64,000 nucleotides of DNA, taken from Nautilus pompilius (lineage: Eukaryota > Mollusca > Cephalopoda > Nautilida > Nautilidae). The stretch spans positions 555,501 to 619,500 of the forward strand of contig JACATO010000095.1 in the NCBI GenBank assembly GCA_018389105.1. Direction: 5' to 3'. The position numbers and the translations under genes were made by a program. Shown piece after piece: positions 26,201 to 38,782 of this stretch; position 1 is the first letter of the stretch; each line of letters starts with the position of its first letter. Under the pieces are notes generated by a model. The model was given only the letters and a program-made list of their open reading frames with translations, did not search any database and was not told the origin of the DNA.

Positions 26201-29200
26201 GGAGCACTTTCCTGGCAGCCACTATTCTGGATTCCCCATACTCCATCTTTCTCCACACAAGTAGTATTCTGGATCCTACCCAAACTGTTAATGGAAGGGG
26301 GGGGGGATAAGATAAAGACAATAGAGGGAAACCCCTCCACCCACCCAAATACAAACCTGCACTGGAAATATTTTAAATACTTCGATTCCTGTCAACTCCA
26401 AAATATCCACAAATCAAACAAGGCAACCTAAAACACATGGTTAAAGGTTAATTCCCTTAGAAAGCCTGGGAAGTCTATTTAAAACACCAATATCCTGAGA
26501 GTTCTAACTGAAATCTGGTGTAACTGGTGATTTATGGAGTAGAAGCCAAGGTAGAGGTGGAGGTTAGTACTTGTAGGTCATCAGGGCAGTGTATCTCTCT
26601 CTCTCTCTGTGTCCCAGGTTATAAACAATAGTCAAAGTGACAACAGAAATAAATCTGCGTATTTGCTAATGATTTACAAAAAAGACAAAATATGATTAAA
26701 ATGGGGAAAACTCATGGCTTATCAACAAATTCATTTCTTATTTTCCAAAAAAAATTTAAAAAAAAAGAAGAATTTTACATTAATTTCCTTGCACTGCAGC
26801 ATTTTTTTTTTTTTGACAGAATATTGAAGTAAATGAAAGATAAAGGAAAATAATATGCAAAATTTCATCATAATCACCTGGAGCCCTCACCATCCTGGAT
26901 TCTTAGAATTATATCTGGTTGAAAAGTGCGAGTGGGAGAGGAGGAGAAAAAACCCACCACCCAACCTGTCCTGTCTAGGGTGGGTAACAATTAAACAAAC
27001 AGATTTGTCACTCAACACCTGATGAATAGATAGATGATTATGTGTATATATAGCCAGGGCTACAGTTCACACAACTAATGAGATCAGCCACATTGACTGG
27101 ACCAGCCTGGATAAAGATAAAAAGTCATGTTTTCAGAGTTTAAAAAACAACAAACGAAGTGATGTAGAATATGGACGGTCAATGGTGGGAAGTCAGAAAG
27201 ATCTTTAAATTCATTGTTTTAGTTACTGAACTTCCTCCTCTTAGAGTCATTAGTTTTACAACCCTAACCTCACACAATGGGTGGATAAGATATATTTGCC
27301 AAGAGAGACAAACAATTTAAAACATTGAAACTCTAGCCAAAAAAACAAAAAGAAAATTAACTTTTTTAAAAAGATAATCCTTTTAATTTTCTAATGAAGA
27401 AATCAAACTCTAGTTAATTTATATTCAGATTAATTTTATGTCCCCTTCCAACAACTCTAGAATGTAAGTCTGCCTTAAATTTGTTTTGTATTAAGTCCTT
27501 TCCAATCTTTCGTCTTTCTTCTTTCCTTTATAGAGAATTGCCATTAAAAAAAAAATTCAATATCAGGATTAACATACAAATTTAATCCCTTTCCTGTAAA
27601 TAGTTTAAATTTATTTATTATTTAAGCCATTCAAATGTCAATATTTTTGGAAAGCCAAAAATATTGACACTTTATCTGATAATTCATTTTTTAAAAATAA
27701 AGTAAAACCAAATAAAGATGAAATCTTTCTAAAAATTTTAATGAAAATATGAGATTCATGTAAGTATAAATATTCTTTTAAAATTGAGTTTCCTAAAGCT
27801 AATTTGTGTAAGTATGGGCTAGTAGATACTTTCAGAAGAGCAAAAATGCAGCATCTGATCTGTGTGGACAATGTAATATGTGGGAGTAGTGCCCCTGTTG
27901 ATAGTTGGAGGCACAGAAAAACAGCATGCAAGCTCAATGTGCAATCTCCCAGTCATTTCTTAGGAGGGAAGGATGGATTCATGTTCTGGACACAGTGTTG
28001 ATGCTAACCAAAGTTTTGGAATGAATGGATGAAGTTATATTTATCTGCAAACATTGACGTTACCTACGCCAGTTGCACGTCACTTACCTGTTTGTCCAGG
28101 GGCCAGAACTCTAACAAGAATCCTTAAATGTCTACTTCTCGGACAACTACCAAACTTGGGTCTGCTTCTGAAAGTAAACAGTCCAGGGAAGAACCCTGCT
28201 CAATTACTGATCTGCTGCTGCTGCTACTGCTGCCATTATGCTTGAGCTTTCCTCCTCTTCATCACAGCTGCTTCCTCCTTACTGTACCAAGTAAACTCAC
28301 CTCTTCCAAAAAAAAAAAAAAAAACCCTGAAAATGGATGCCACCAGCTTTTGGGGTCCTTAATGCAGGTCCTCAAAGTAAAGTCTTATCTGTTATATCCA
28401 AATCAACATGCCCTTTGTTTGCCCAAGGTAAAGGGATGGACAAAACCATTGCTCCAGTTACCAAAGTTTTTTTTTTTTTCTTATTCTTCTTTTCTTTCTT
28501 AACTCTTCAGTGAAAATGAACCAATGAGAGATGTAAGTATCAAGCTCCCTCTCTGTCTGGGCTCAAACCAGAGATGATTTCTGAGCATGCCAATTAAATA
28601 ACAGGAGAGACAGCTACATTCCAGTCCATGTAAACAAACCTATTTACTATGAACATATTCATAAATATACTGACATTACATCCAGAAAGTAGATAATTTT
28701 AATGAAGATACAAACCATTCTGTAACATTATTGGTTTTTCTGTTAAGCAAAGTAAAATTCTACAGGCCCATTACCCTCTTCCCCCTTCCTCTTTGATATG
28801 GTTTTGCCCTGCAACATGGAAGACCAGATGTCTGTCTGAAGACATAATGTTCTTGTAGCAGCAGTGGAAATAGAACACCAGGTCCAGAACATGTGCCTAA
28901 ATCTGAGAAACAGTATCCCTGTCTCCATCCAGCCACACTCTTTAGCACAGCCCATCACTGATAACACAGATCAAGTCTTGGCTTTCACAGGAGACTGGCA
29001 GACAGGCATGTGGACTTATGAAACATAGTTATTTATGGTGAAAGGGAGTTTAACATTATTAAAAGCCAGAAAATCTCAGTACAAAGAGATAAACTTATTT
29101 ACAAAGAAAGAAAACAACAGTTTTAAAAGATAAACATTTCTCCCTATTCTCTGCATCTAGAAATAATGTAGTGATAAAAAGATGATGACAGAATGGAAAT

Positions 29201-32200
29201 TTTAAAGAGTCAAAAAAAAAAAAACAAACCAAAAAAACCATGAACATTCCAAGTATTGTATATCCAAATAATATCAAGCATCTTATGCAATAACCCTTAA
29301 AAAAATTTTTTTTGGCCATCAGTGAAAATCACAGGTCCATGTAATTTTATAGCGCTAAAAACCTTTACCTTTCTCAAAAGTTATTGCCCTTTGATAGTTG
29401 CTCCACCAAGAGAATTTTGTACAAAGAGTTACTGGCCTTTGATAAATATATTTATGCTTATGGAATTTATCCAATATTCATTTAAAACTTTTATTTATTT
29501 TACTGTAAAACATTTCTAGAGTTGGAATCCAACAAATGGTACTTTTACCATGGCACTGATCTTTTACATAACAAAAGAAAACAGTGGACACCAGTAAAAC
29601 AATTTTCTTTCAGAAGCTTTAAAGAAAACTTTTTTATGAATAAAACCATACAAGAATAACAAAATCCTTAAGTTTACCCTATTTTTGCATCTTTATTTTT
29701 TTTTACTATTGATTTATATTTTTCCCCAAATGTTTTCCTTTAGTTCAAATATGTTTAAAATCTCATTAATAGCCACACCAACACATACAAACACACATAA
29801 TTATGAATGTTAACCCACATTCATCAAGCGCACAGGAGAATACATCGATGAACAAAAGTTTTGTATAAGAAAAAAGTGTAATATTTTATTTATTTTTATA
29901 AAATTAATCTTCATAGTCACATGCTAATATACATGTAAAAGTAGCAACAACAAATGGTCAACCAATTCATAATTTAAAGAAGAACGAAGTTTCCAAATAT
30001 CAGTGCTCACTTTCAACTCAAAAAAAAAAACTACAGTTCCAAAATGAAATCACTAATATACATGCTGAACAAAGGAAGGGGTTAGGCTTGCAATTTCAAC
30101 AGTTTAGTATTTTTATGTATTTGTGTTTCTATGCACTATGGCATATGCATAACCACATATTTAACAAATCCTCCCTTTAATAGCATTATCCCCTCAACAG
30201 TAATCATACTGCTATACATCTTGGATATTACAAACCCATCTGTAATAAAAACTAACCAACCAACCCTAGCCAACTCAGGTATTCAGGTGTGTTTTGGGTT
30301 TACTATATTCATATGGGTCCTGGTACTACACTCTTATTAAACCGAACTCTCTACTGCAACATTTTCAATAATAACCCCTGTAGCTGTGATGCAAACTGTG
30401 AATCATCACTGCTTAGTGTTTATAAGTCTCCAAAAAAGCCTGAAGAGAAATCTTTTTACCCTTCTTATCACCAGCATTTTAATTCGTAGGATTGTGTGTA
30501 GTACAATCTGCATCCAATTTCATACCGAGCATGATCAACTGGAGTCATTCTTATGACAGAAATGGGCATAGCAGAGCTTGGAATGTTCTGCTGCTATAAA
30601 TACAAAAGAGGTAGTATAGCTGAGTGTTCTGTTGCAGAATTTGAAGATTAGGATTAGCTCTGCAGATTGGTACGATGTGGTTTTGCAGAATGTCATCTCA
30701 ATACATCATAGCATGGATAGCTGCTATGAACACCTGAAGACATGTCTGGTGATAACAGAGAGCGGGGTCAGACATAGCATCTCACAAAGTTCTGTCCACA
30801 TCACTGTAGACATTTACCAATAAGTGATGCAAAGTTTTACCAGTGAAGAGTAACCCATACCATTGTAAATATTGCTAGTTCTGATGATGTTATATTTACT
30901 GTAAATGCTGCATCAAAAGTTCACCCCTGCACTTAAGCCTATTTTTCTTAACTGGCACAAAACTGTCTACATTGCTGCTAAAAAAGTGGTTTATCAGGTG
31001 ATGACATACATATGCATATGTAGTGCTCTTGTGCAGGGGCATTTACAATCTCGGCTGATCTCTGGTAAAATCAGTCAACTAGAAATGTTCTGCTATACTT
31101 GTAAGGGTGGAGGGTGCCAATCCAATTTTATAGATATTGCTTAGGTCAATTGGAATTGGCTTAACCTGTGACATTTTGATGGCCATTTCATTATTTTGGT
31201 TAACATTAAATCACAGGATAGTTTATAGATCTAACTAACTTGTATGATAGTACCAAATTTCATTTACTGGATTTCTATGTAGTCTTTCTGATACATTATT
31301 ACATTATTTAAAATGAATAGCGGGTACATTCATTTCCATAAAATGGTAACTCCAGAGTGTTTCTTTTGCCTTTAATGTATGTATGTACCTTTTTGGCTTA
31401 GCAGTCAGAAGACTTAGCTACACCAATTTGAGAACAAGACAAAGCAGAAACAAAGGTGTGATGCCTACGTAGATTGATTTTTGAAGATGTGCATTTTTAA
31501 CAGGCTTCAGTCACGTTCAGTGCAATGGTTTAAAAAGCTGTAATAAAAGTTTTAAAACTTTTGTCTGTCTATAGATGCCTTGTTTTTCTCTAACCAACCC
31601 ACTTCCCTCAAAAGAAAAAGGAAAACAGTGCAAGCCTTCTTAAAGGCCCACTTGATGCAAACAGGATTTCCACCAAAAGATTTACTGCATAAAAAGCTCA
31701 CTACATATTTCCATTATTTTCTACAATACAACTGGCCATGGAGGTTGGAGCATCATAGTGTTCATTATCATCAAGAGCTTTTTTTGGATTGTTTAATTGC
31801 TGGATCAGACTGACCATGCAGCACTAGACAAACATGTCTGAGGTCGCACTGATCCCTCTGTGGTAGAGCAACACGGCAAAAACACAGCAGCTTTCCGCAT
31901 CAGGGGAACTTGTGTGCTTGATCTCTCAGTGTACACCCAATTCCCAACTGAAATCACCTTATCTCAGCATGATTACGTACAGGAACTATGTTTTAGTTCT
32001 GCCAGAGGATTTCAACAATACAGCCAGCCGGATGAGTGGTAATGTGCTAGTGCCACTTCACAGAGCATAGACTAAGCATGTTTAAATACCCAAGGTAAGT
32101 ACAAGTGACGCACACATGTTTACATTAAAGCAGTAACATTTTCAGCTACTCAAACAGAATGTCAATCAAACTTGACTTGAATCTTTTAACCTCCACTTAC

Positions 32201-32282
32201 TACAAGCAGGTAAAAACTTTTCTTTTTTAACACATGTACATTGAAAAAGCCTAAAATATTTTATCAAGACCATTTTTTAAAG
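26201..32282. other. AT-rich noncoding DNA
   Basis: About 6 kb without a supported gene. Features are limited to poly-A runs (for example about 28308-28324), a G run near 26297, a CTG-triplet patch near 28211-28232 and a perfect 18-bp palindrome at 31545-31562. Frames at 28128-28502(+) and 27638-27937(-) have no recognisable domain. Confidence 0.5.
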
Positions 32283-32675
32283 TTTATTTACACAAAAAGT
32301 GATTCATTCAGCCACAGTCTTTCTTTTGGCGGCAGCCATGTGTTTTTAAGCTATGGTTTGTTTTTATGAAATAATTCTGCCACATTCAATGCATTCGACA
32401 CAATTAACTGAGTTCTGCTTTTCTTCTATGTATGCAGCTGGTGTGTGGATGTGTGTGCAACAGGTAAACCTGTGGCTGCTTGTCTCAGTCACATTAAAAA
32501 GGCTGGGAGACTTATCTGCACAACCACGATAGGAAGTCTTGAAATGCAACTCGTTGTAATTGCACATACACCCACTAACTCCTTTCTGGCTGGCTATTGT
32601 GGGAACAAAGGGAATTAATTCAGACCCCTGATATCCTGTGGTAACATAAGCTATGAAATGCACTGGAGTAAGCAA
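32283..32675 (-). other. Candidate Cys-rich terminal exon, unverified
   Basis: A 103-codon minus-strand frame (32675 to 32364) lies in a slightly GC-richer segment. About 75 bp after its TAA there is an AATAAA on the same strand (plus 32283-32288). It carries eight cysteines. The arrangement at residues 36-73, C-x-C, then YRGCA at 49-53, then CC at 72-73, is loosely reminiscent of the C-terminal half of Ly6/uPAR-type domains. The cysteine usually found shortly after RGCA and the closing Cys-Asn are both absent, and residues 92-98 carry an additional C-x2-C-x2-C. No signal peptide is visible. A chance frame is quite possible. Confidence 0.2.
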
Positions 32676-33498
32676 TTAATCTGTATGCCCTGAGATCAAT
32701 AAAAGACATTTACTAAATGTGAGGCTAAAGCGACAACACACAAAGCTTAATACACTGATTTCTTGCCCCATTAGACTGGTTCAATAACTTTTTCATTCTC
32801 TTTTCAATGAGAACTGTGTTGAATACCTGCTACAAAGGATGAGGTAAATGGCCAGTCAAGAAAAGAATGTTCTCTGCCATGCAAAACCCTCTTTTAGATT
32901 TTTTTTTCTTTTTAAGGTTTGAACCTTTTTTCCTGCAGAATATCTCTACAAGTGTAAACGTTACTTTTGTCAACATTATCGTGTTATTTAAGGTAAAAAC
33001 AAAGCAGGTGAATAGAAAATGCCCAGGAAATTTTCTTTTTAGTAAAGATACAAACAAACATTAACTGCTACAGAAAGAGACACACGCACACACACAACCA
33101 TAAAAAAGCAATAAGTATTAACTGTTTTCTTCTAATAAAAGATAGAGGGGAAAGATGCAGATGTGATTATCTATCTTCAACCTGTAAGTATTACCATTTC
33201 AAAATTCATTTTTCACATATCCGTCCTGCCCCTTACTACAGTGTAATTTATTTTGCCTGTGACAAAGGAAGGTTTAAAGATGTCACACCTGCCAGTTTTT
33301 CACTCAAATAATGTTTAAGCAGCACATAAATAAAACACAGGAAGACAGACACTACAGATGAAGAAAATTATTAAGTTAACAGCGTTCAATGAATTGTGCA
33401 ATTTAGAAAAGCAAAACTTTAGATTTCCTGTGACATTATTTAGCTTTATGAGAACAAAACTGTCATGAATGCTAAGCACATCATGTTTTATTTCTACA
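32676..33498. other. AT-rich noncoding DNA
   Basis: Nothing recognisable. Overlapping opposite-strand frames at 32830-33064 are Phe/Lys-rich shadows. Confidence 0.5.
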
Positions 33499-33500
33499 TA

Positions 33501-35017
33501 CACTGCTGTTCAAAATTATGAACTAACTATATGAAAACAAAGTTGGTTGTTTTATTATCACTTTAATGTTAGTGAAAATGCATCATTCTAGCTAAAACTA
33601 CATTTGAAAATCAGATTAGCCATCCATCAGAACAGATAAACTATTAATTGTAATGGTGTAATCATGTGATGCTTTTTGCATAATAATGGACCAAGCAAGT
33701 CATTTCTGTGAATGTCAAATCTATTCATACTGAAAGCATGATACCATTTTCTTCAGATAATGTTTCTAACTACTAATTTGAATAACCATTAACTCATACT
33801 GTGCTTTTGTATAAATGTTAGCAGACTTCATTATTGATAACTGCTATTGCTTTCTTTGAAGAAAGAATGAAAATGGCACTTGAAAACAAAAAAATCCATA
33901 TAAAACAAGGCTCGCTATTGCTTGGATTCATTAAGATAGCTACTCTTGTAGAAAATTATGAATAAAGTTGAAGTTGCATCGTGGTGTATGAAAAACTATT
34001 CATACAACGAAGTGTAAAGGCTTAGTCATGAACTTAAGGGACTAAGGAAGACAGAAAAGATGATGCAATGGAAAGATAGCTTGCTGATTTAAATGTCTAG
34101 AGAAAATCTTTTCTTGACGTGAAGCTAATTAACTTCAGACAACAATTTTTCTGCAGCATTCAGCATCTTATCTTTTACCACTAAAAACAGTTAAGATAGT
34201 TGGATTGATCGGTTAAGCAGCTAGATAGCCTGTGCTAAGCAACATCTCGAAGCATTGGCGCAATGTATTGTGGTCAGATGAGAGCAGGTTTGAAATATCT
34301 CATCCTCAGTAATGATAGAAGGTTAGAGAAAAGGCTGAGGAAGAGTAAGGAAACCTGGGTATGCACTACAGTTAAGCATGGTGGTGGAAATGTGAATGTA
34401 TGAGATTGCTCTGCTGGTTATTCAGCTAGTGACTGGATAAAATTGATGGAATTCTCATAAAACAGAAAACGCAACATTCTGCAAACACCATGGAATTCCA
34501 ACAGGGTATCATTTGATAGATAATGGGTTTATACTACTACAGAACAATGATCTATCTGAATGAATCATACTGCAAAGCTCAATGTAAAAATAAGTTGCTA
34601 AAAAGGAAATAGAAGAATTTCTTAAAACCATGTTCCAACCCCTTCAATCTCTAGATCTGAATTGCACCAAACCTGTATGGGATGAAATAGATCAAAGAAT
34701 CAAGGATTAAAGCCTAATCCATGCTGGTTAGCTGTGGATCTACTTGTCAGAAGAATGGAAATTACTTGGCAATATCTTAAAAAATTACTGAACAAAATGG
34801 TAAAAATATATGCATCAGTTATTCATATAAATGATGGATAGTTTGATGAAAAAAACTTGAAGCAATAACATCATCACAATTAATGGTCTTGCATGTTCTG
34901 ATACATGGTTCATATGAGATTTCATGTTTTTTAAGATTTTATTGAACTGGCTGCATGTTTAGTTACCACATTTGTAATGCAAAACACATAGGGTTGTAAT
35001 GACAATGGTTCAACCTG
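33501..35017 (+). mobile_element. Old Tc1-like transposon relic
   Basis: The interval is bounded by TA dinucleotides (33499-33500 and 35018-35019) and contains a decayed transposase in plus orientation. The left end begins CACTGCTGTTCAAAATTATG, typical of Tc1-like termini. The right end is badly decayed, but an inverted match between about 33626-33700 and 34825-34910 supports long terminal arms. The length of about 1.5 kb suits the superfamily. Sequence and motif spacing differ from the element at 50483, so this is a separate, older lineage. The exact ends are approximate. Confidence 0.6.
33860..34795 (+). pseudogene. Decayed Tc1-family DDE transposase
   Basis: Fragments of the transposase are readable in shifting plus-strand frames. 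These are NVLWSDESRFEIS around 34262-34300 (first catalytic Asp at 34277-34279), TVKHGGGNVNV followed by an in-frame TGA around 34368-34403, LQNNDLSE around 34537-34560 in the position of the family's QQDNDPKH, and SLDLN...VWDEID around 34648-34690 in the position of SPDLNPIE.VWDELD. The second catalytic Asp reads Asn (34543-34545) and the final Glu reads Lys (34669-34671). The spacing between these two positions is about 41 codons, longer than DD34E, although indels make this uncertain. Several frameshifts and stops make it non-functional. Confidence 0.7.
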
Positions 35018-35019
35018 TA

Positions 35020-37250
35020 ATGAGGAATAGAGTTGAAAGGTAGTGGGGCGGGTGCCTATGTACCCCAGGTGGTACACAGAGAGTTAAATTTAAAGCTATT
35101 GACTTTCTATTTAGTTAAATCTTTTCCATGTGGACATGAATAGTGTATAAATCAGTAATAAACAGTGTAGTCTCTCTAAACTATGGCATCCTGATAGTCG
35201 TTAAGTACCTGGTCATGAAATTATTTAAAAAGGGAGCTAAAGACTAAAGAATGCAAGTATTTTCTAGACTGCATTTTAATATTTTTCTTTTGTAGACATG
35301 ACAGGTTGGCATTAGTAACTAAAGGAATAAAACCCACTAATAATAGAATTTTGAATTCTTTTCATGAAATATTTTCTTCATATATGATGTTCCATTTTAT
35401 AAATATGCCAGCCTTCTATATTAAAATGAGAGAGAATTGAAAGTATATCAGGACCAACACACTAGAAACTACCATGTTAATTGTACAAAGTTTGTTTACA
35501 TTTTAATGCTTGACAATGTTTCTACTTCATCATGTAAAAAAAAGTAATGGCTGACAATTTTGCTACCATATTGTTTCATAGATCTAAATTCATAAATCTG
35601 TTGTAGCTACTGCCAGACAACAAATAAAATATTTTATATCAGCAAACTTCCAAAATGCATGGTAATAGCTGCTGAATTTTTTTTTTAATAGTAAAATCAC
35701 AAGAATTAGTTACACGATGTTATTCTGAAATTGAGGAAATCTCTGACAACAAGTTTTGAAATAATATCTTTGATATATTATTCCATTTTTAATTTTATTT
35801 AATATTCAAAAAATAAAAGAAAGAATGCATTCAAAATAGCTCTTAACATTTGAGGCAGGTCTGGAATGGTCCCCCATGTGCCACCATTTGTATCTAAGTT
35901 TTTCTTTAATGGAATCTTCTCATTATTTTATGGCTCTTTCTAAGTATTAATAGGTTAGAATGCAAACGCTTATCTGCTTTAAGTTCAGGCTTATCCAAAA
36001 GTGTGGCTGTCATCATTTTAAATATTGGGGTTGTTCAAATGAAAGCCAGCCAGATATCATTAAGCTGATGCTATTTCAGCTGAGTTCATTTCAACATCCA
36101 TAGTATGATGACTTCAAAACAGAGGCTGTTAAAACTTAACAACATCCATATACATGGTGAATATTCCCGTCAAAGGTGCTGATAGCCAAGATATTCACAT
36201 AAGATGCTTTTTTGCTCATCATTAAGCAGCATCTAATTGCTAGGTGTGCAATAATTTTTGCAGTTAATCAATACTAATTTAGAATCAAATCAATACTGAA
36301 CTGTCGTCAGAAGGGTTAAAACCAAGAATACATTTTTAAAATATCTTAATTCATATAGCACAATATCTTTAAGCAAATGTACAGAGCTATTAAATAAAAT
36401 GTGCACACAATTGTGAATAATAAACTATATGTAGTCTATATAAAAGCATTCAAGATGTAATAAAAACCCAACAAATGCAAATAGAACCATATGGCCATAA
36501 TACCTGAAGTAAACTGAACCCAAGTTTTTAATTTGGAGTATCATACATAATTAGTTAATTCTTCCAACAGGTGGGCTGGGATATTTAAAAATTTATTCAT
36601 TGGTATTGAAAAACTGAGAGATTTAATTTGTTAGAAGCTAGTTTGGTCCTATAACACATCAGAGACTGTTAGTCTGCAGTAGGTTTCTCTCATATAGATT
36701 TATCTCACACAAAGGTTGAAGCGAGGCAAAACAAAGACTGTATGATGTTGGAAACTGCACATGTTTTGTTTCTATTTTCTACTTAAAAAATAAACAAAAA
36801 ACACTTGCTGATACATTTGTAATTTTGATATAATTGTTAATATTTAACAGCATATAATTAGCAAATATCAAGAAAACTTTGTTTAAAAAATAAACAGACA
36901 AATATATTAAAAAATTAATTCAATTTAAAAACATTACATGCAGATGAGTTTATCATCATTAGCTTACAACTTTATATACAAAATTCAACTAAAGTTTAAA
37001 ATTTAACAGATGAACAGCTTTAAAATCACAGCGACCTCTACATTACAAATATAATTGGCTCCAATAAAAAGGGAAAGATTCCACATCATGGATTTGATTG
37101 ATGATATTTTTTTTTATATGGAAGAGGAAATGTAAGCAACAAATATCAGATGGAACATATCGCATTCGTCACTAATCCAATAAAATCCACCAAATAACTA
37201 AAATCATGATCTGTTTTTTTTTTTTTTTCCACTTAAGAAAAATTGATTAT
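35020..37250. other. AT-rich noncoding DNA
   Basis: No supported gene. A possible mariner-like terminus (GGGGTTGTTCAAATGAAAG, about 36027-36045) is followed by no recognisable transposase. Confidence 0.45.
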
Positions 37251-37573
37251 TTTATTTTTAAATTCTTGATTCGATAGAAAAAAAATATATCAAGATCACT
37301 GCTTTCCCCTCATCCACTTAAAAATCAGCCGTTTTAATCTAAACATAAAAGTCTTTATAATAAACACTGAGTAGGGAAATCAGGGGTTGTTTCTTTTATT
37401 ACTATAATATCAGCAAGTGGTGGATTTTGTCTCTTTCCTTCACTGGACACAGATTTTAAACGCGTCACAACCTCAACAACACGTGAACCAAAACTGTTAA
37501 CTGAGAATTTCTGCAGAGGCCATTTTCTGCTTTTATTAAAATACAAGGATTTTAAACTCCTGGTTCTCCCCAA
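37251..37573 (-). other. Candidate terminal coding exon, unverified
   Basis: A 72-codon minus-strand frame (37573 to 37355) has unusually balanced composition for this window, with Arg, Val, Ser, Glu and Pro, and contains ACGCG and ACGTG CpGs. An AATAAA on the same strand (plus 37251-37256) lies about 100 bp after its TAA. I recognise no domain, and AATAAA is common in AT-rich DNA. Confidence 0.15.
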
Positions 37574-38435
37574 ATCTTCTCATCTGACAAATGAATTTAA
37601 AAATCTGGTGTTGTTTGAACTATGTCTCCCCATGGTTCCAATGTCGTGCAGGGCTGTGAGTTAGAAAGGGAGGATAGAGCAGCCAAAGCCTTGAACTGAA
37701 TGATCATTTTCAAACAATGGATCGACATGAGCTGAATACTGGTTATTCGCATGAAAATAAACAGCATCAGATATAATAAAAGGCCAGAAAATTTTCTTAC
37801 AATTATTTCCTGGAATGAAGTTATATTACTGCTGAAAAATTATATAGAAAAGAAAGTTATTACTCACAAAAAAACAGGCTAATGTTTGGGATTGCAACAC
37901 TTCAGAAATATGGCTGATCTTCTTGCCCATCACATAAATATAAGACCTAGCCTTTAATGGAGGAGTATGGAAGGTGAATGAGTTTATCTCTGTCCTGGTA
38001 TCTGCCAGCACCAAGAGATGACACTGGGTTTAATTGGTGGTCTCGCCTAAGTCAGATAACAAACTCATTAAATAGGCTTTTCTGCATGTATTGTATTAAT
38101 CAGTAGAACGCATACTGGCATAATACTACATCATTGTTGTTTTTGCTTTCTTGTGCACACTAAGTGTAATAAATTTTCAAATTTCCAAAATTTTTTTAGA
38201 TTAATTTATTTAAAAGCCAAGTCAAGAACCAACAGGGGTAATCAAGAGGAACAAATTCTAATATTTTCATAGAAGAGTCAGAACTGTAGTATATATAGAC
38301 ATATACTTCATTGTTTTCAGAAATAATCTATTAGTTTTTTTTCTTTTTGATGTACTATGTATAGATATTATTTGCTTATAGGTAATCAAATAGGCATAAA
38401 TAACACAATAATATGAAATTTATAGCAATGTGGGT
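37574..38435. other. AT-rich noncoding DNA
   Basis: Nothing recognisable. Confidence 0.5.
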
Positions 38436-38782
38436 TTGTTGTTGTTGTTGTACACAAATCTCCACAACAGAGATAGATCTTTACAAGGGAGACAATTTCA
38501 GTGAGAAAATATTGCTGTGGCTATCCACTAGAGAACATTGCCTATCCTGTCCCAGCACTTCTGACTTTAGCAGAGAAATCCCTACTGGAATTCTTCATTT
38601 TTAGATGAGGAGGGATCCAAAAGCCAGAGAAAACCCATGTGGCCAGCCGGCTGGTGAAGAGTGAAAAAACAACCATGCCATGAAGATGCACCAGATGAAG
38701 CGTGTCTCAGCTGGAAATCACTCGGGTTCTCAGCCCTGATGGTCCTGTAATGCAACCACTTGGTCACCGGTCACACCATGGG
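38436..38782 (-). repeat. tRNA-derived SINE copy 3, near full length with (AAC)n tail
   Basis: The left end is a GTT-triplet run (38436-38450), that is, an (AAC)n tail when read on the minus strand. The body contains ACAAGGGAGACAAT (from 38482), CCCAGCACTTCTGACTTT (near 38552) and GATGAGGAGGGATCC (near 38605), all shared with other copies. The tRNA-like head ends at about 38782, with a degenerate A box (GTGACCAAGTGG on the minus strand). At about 345 bp this is the most complete copy. The frames called on both strands here are artefacts of the repeat. Confidence 0.75.

Noticed and set aside
26047-26431. Two long overlapping frames on opposite strands (97 and 117 codons)
   Set aside because: They overlap each other, lie partly over a likely SINE fragment, and show no domain.
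36027-36046. Possible mariner terminus (GGGGTTGTTCAAATGAAAG)
   Set aside because: No transposase motifs follow and no matching inverted end was found. A short match alone is not evidence of an element.
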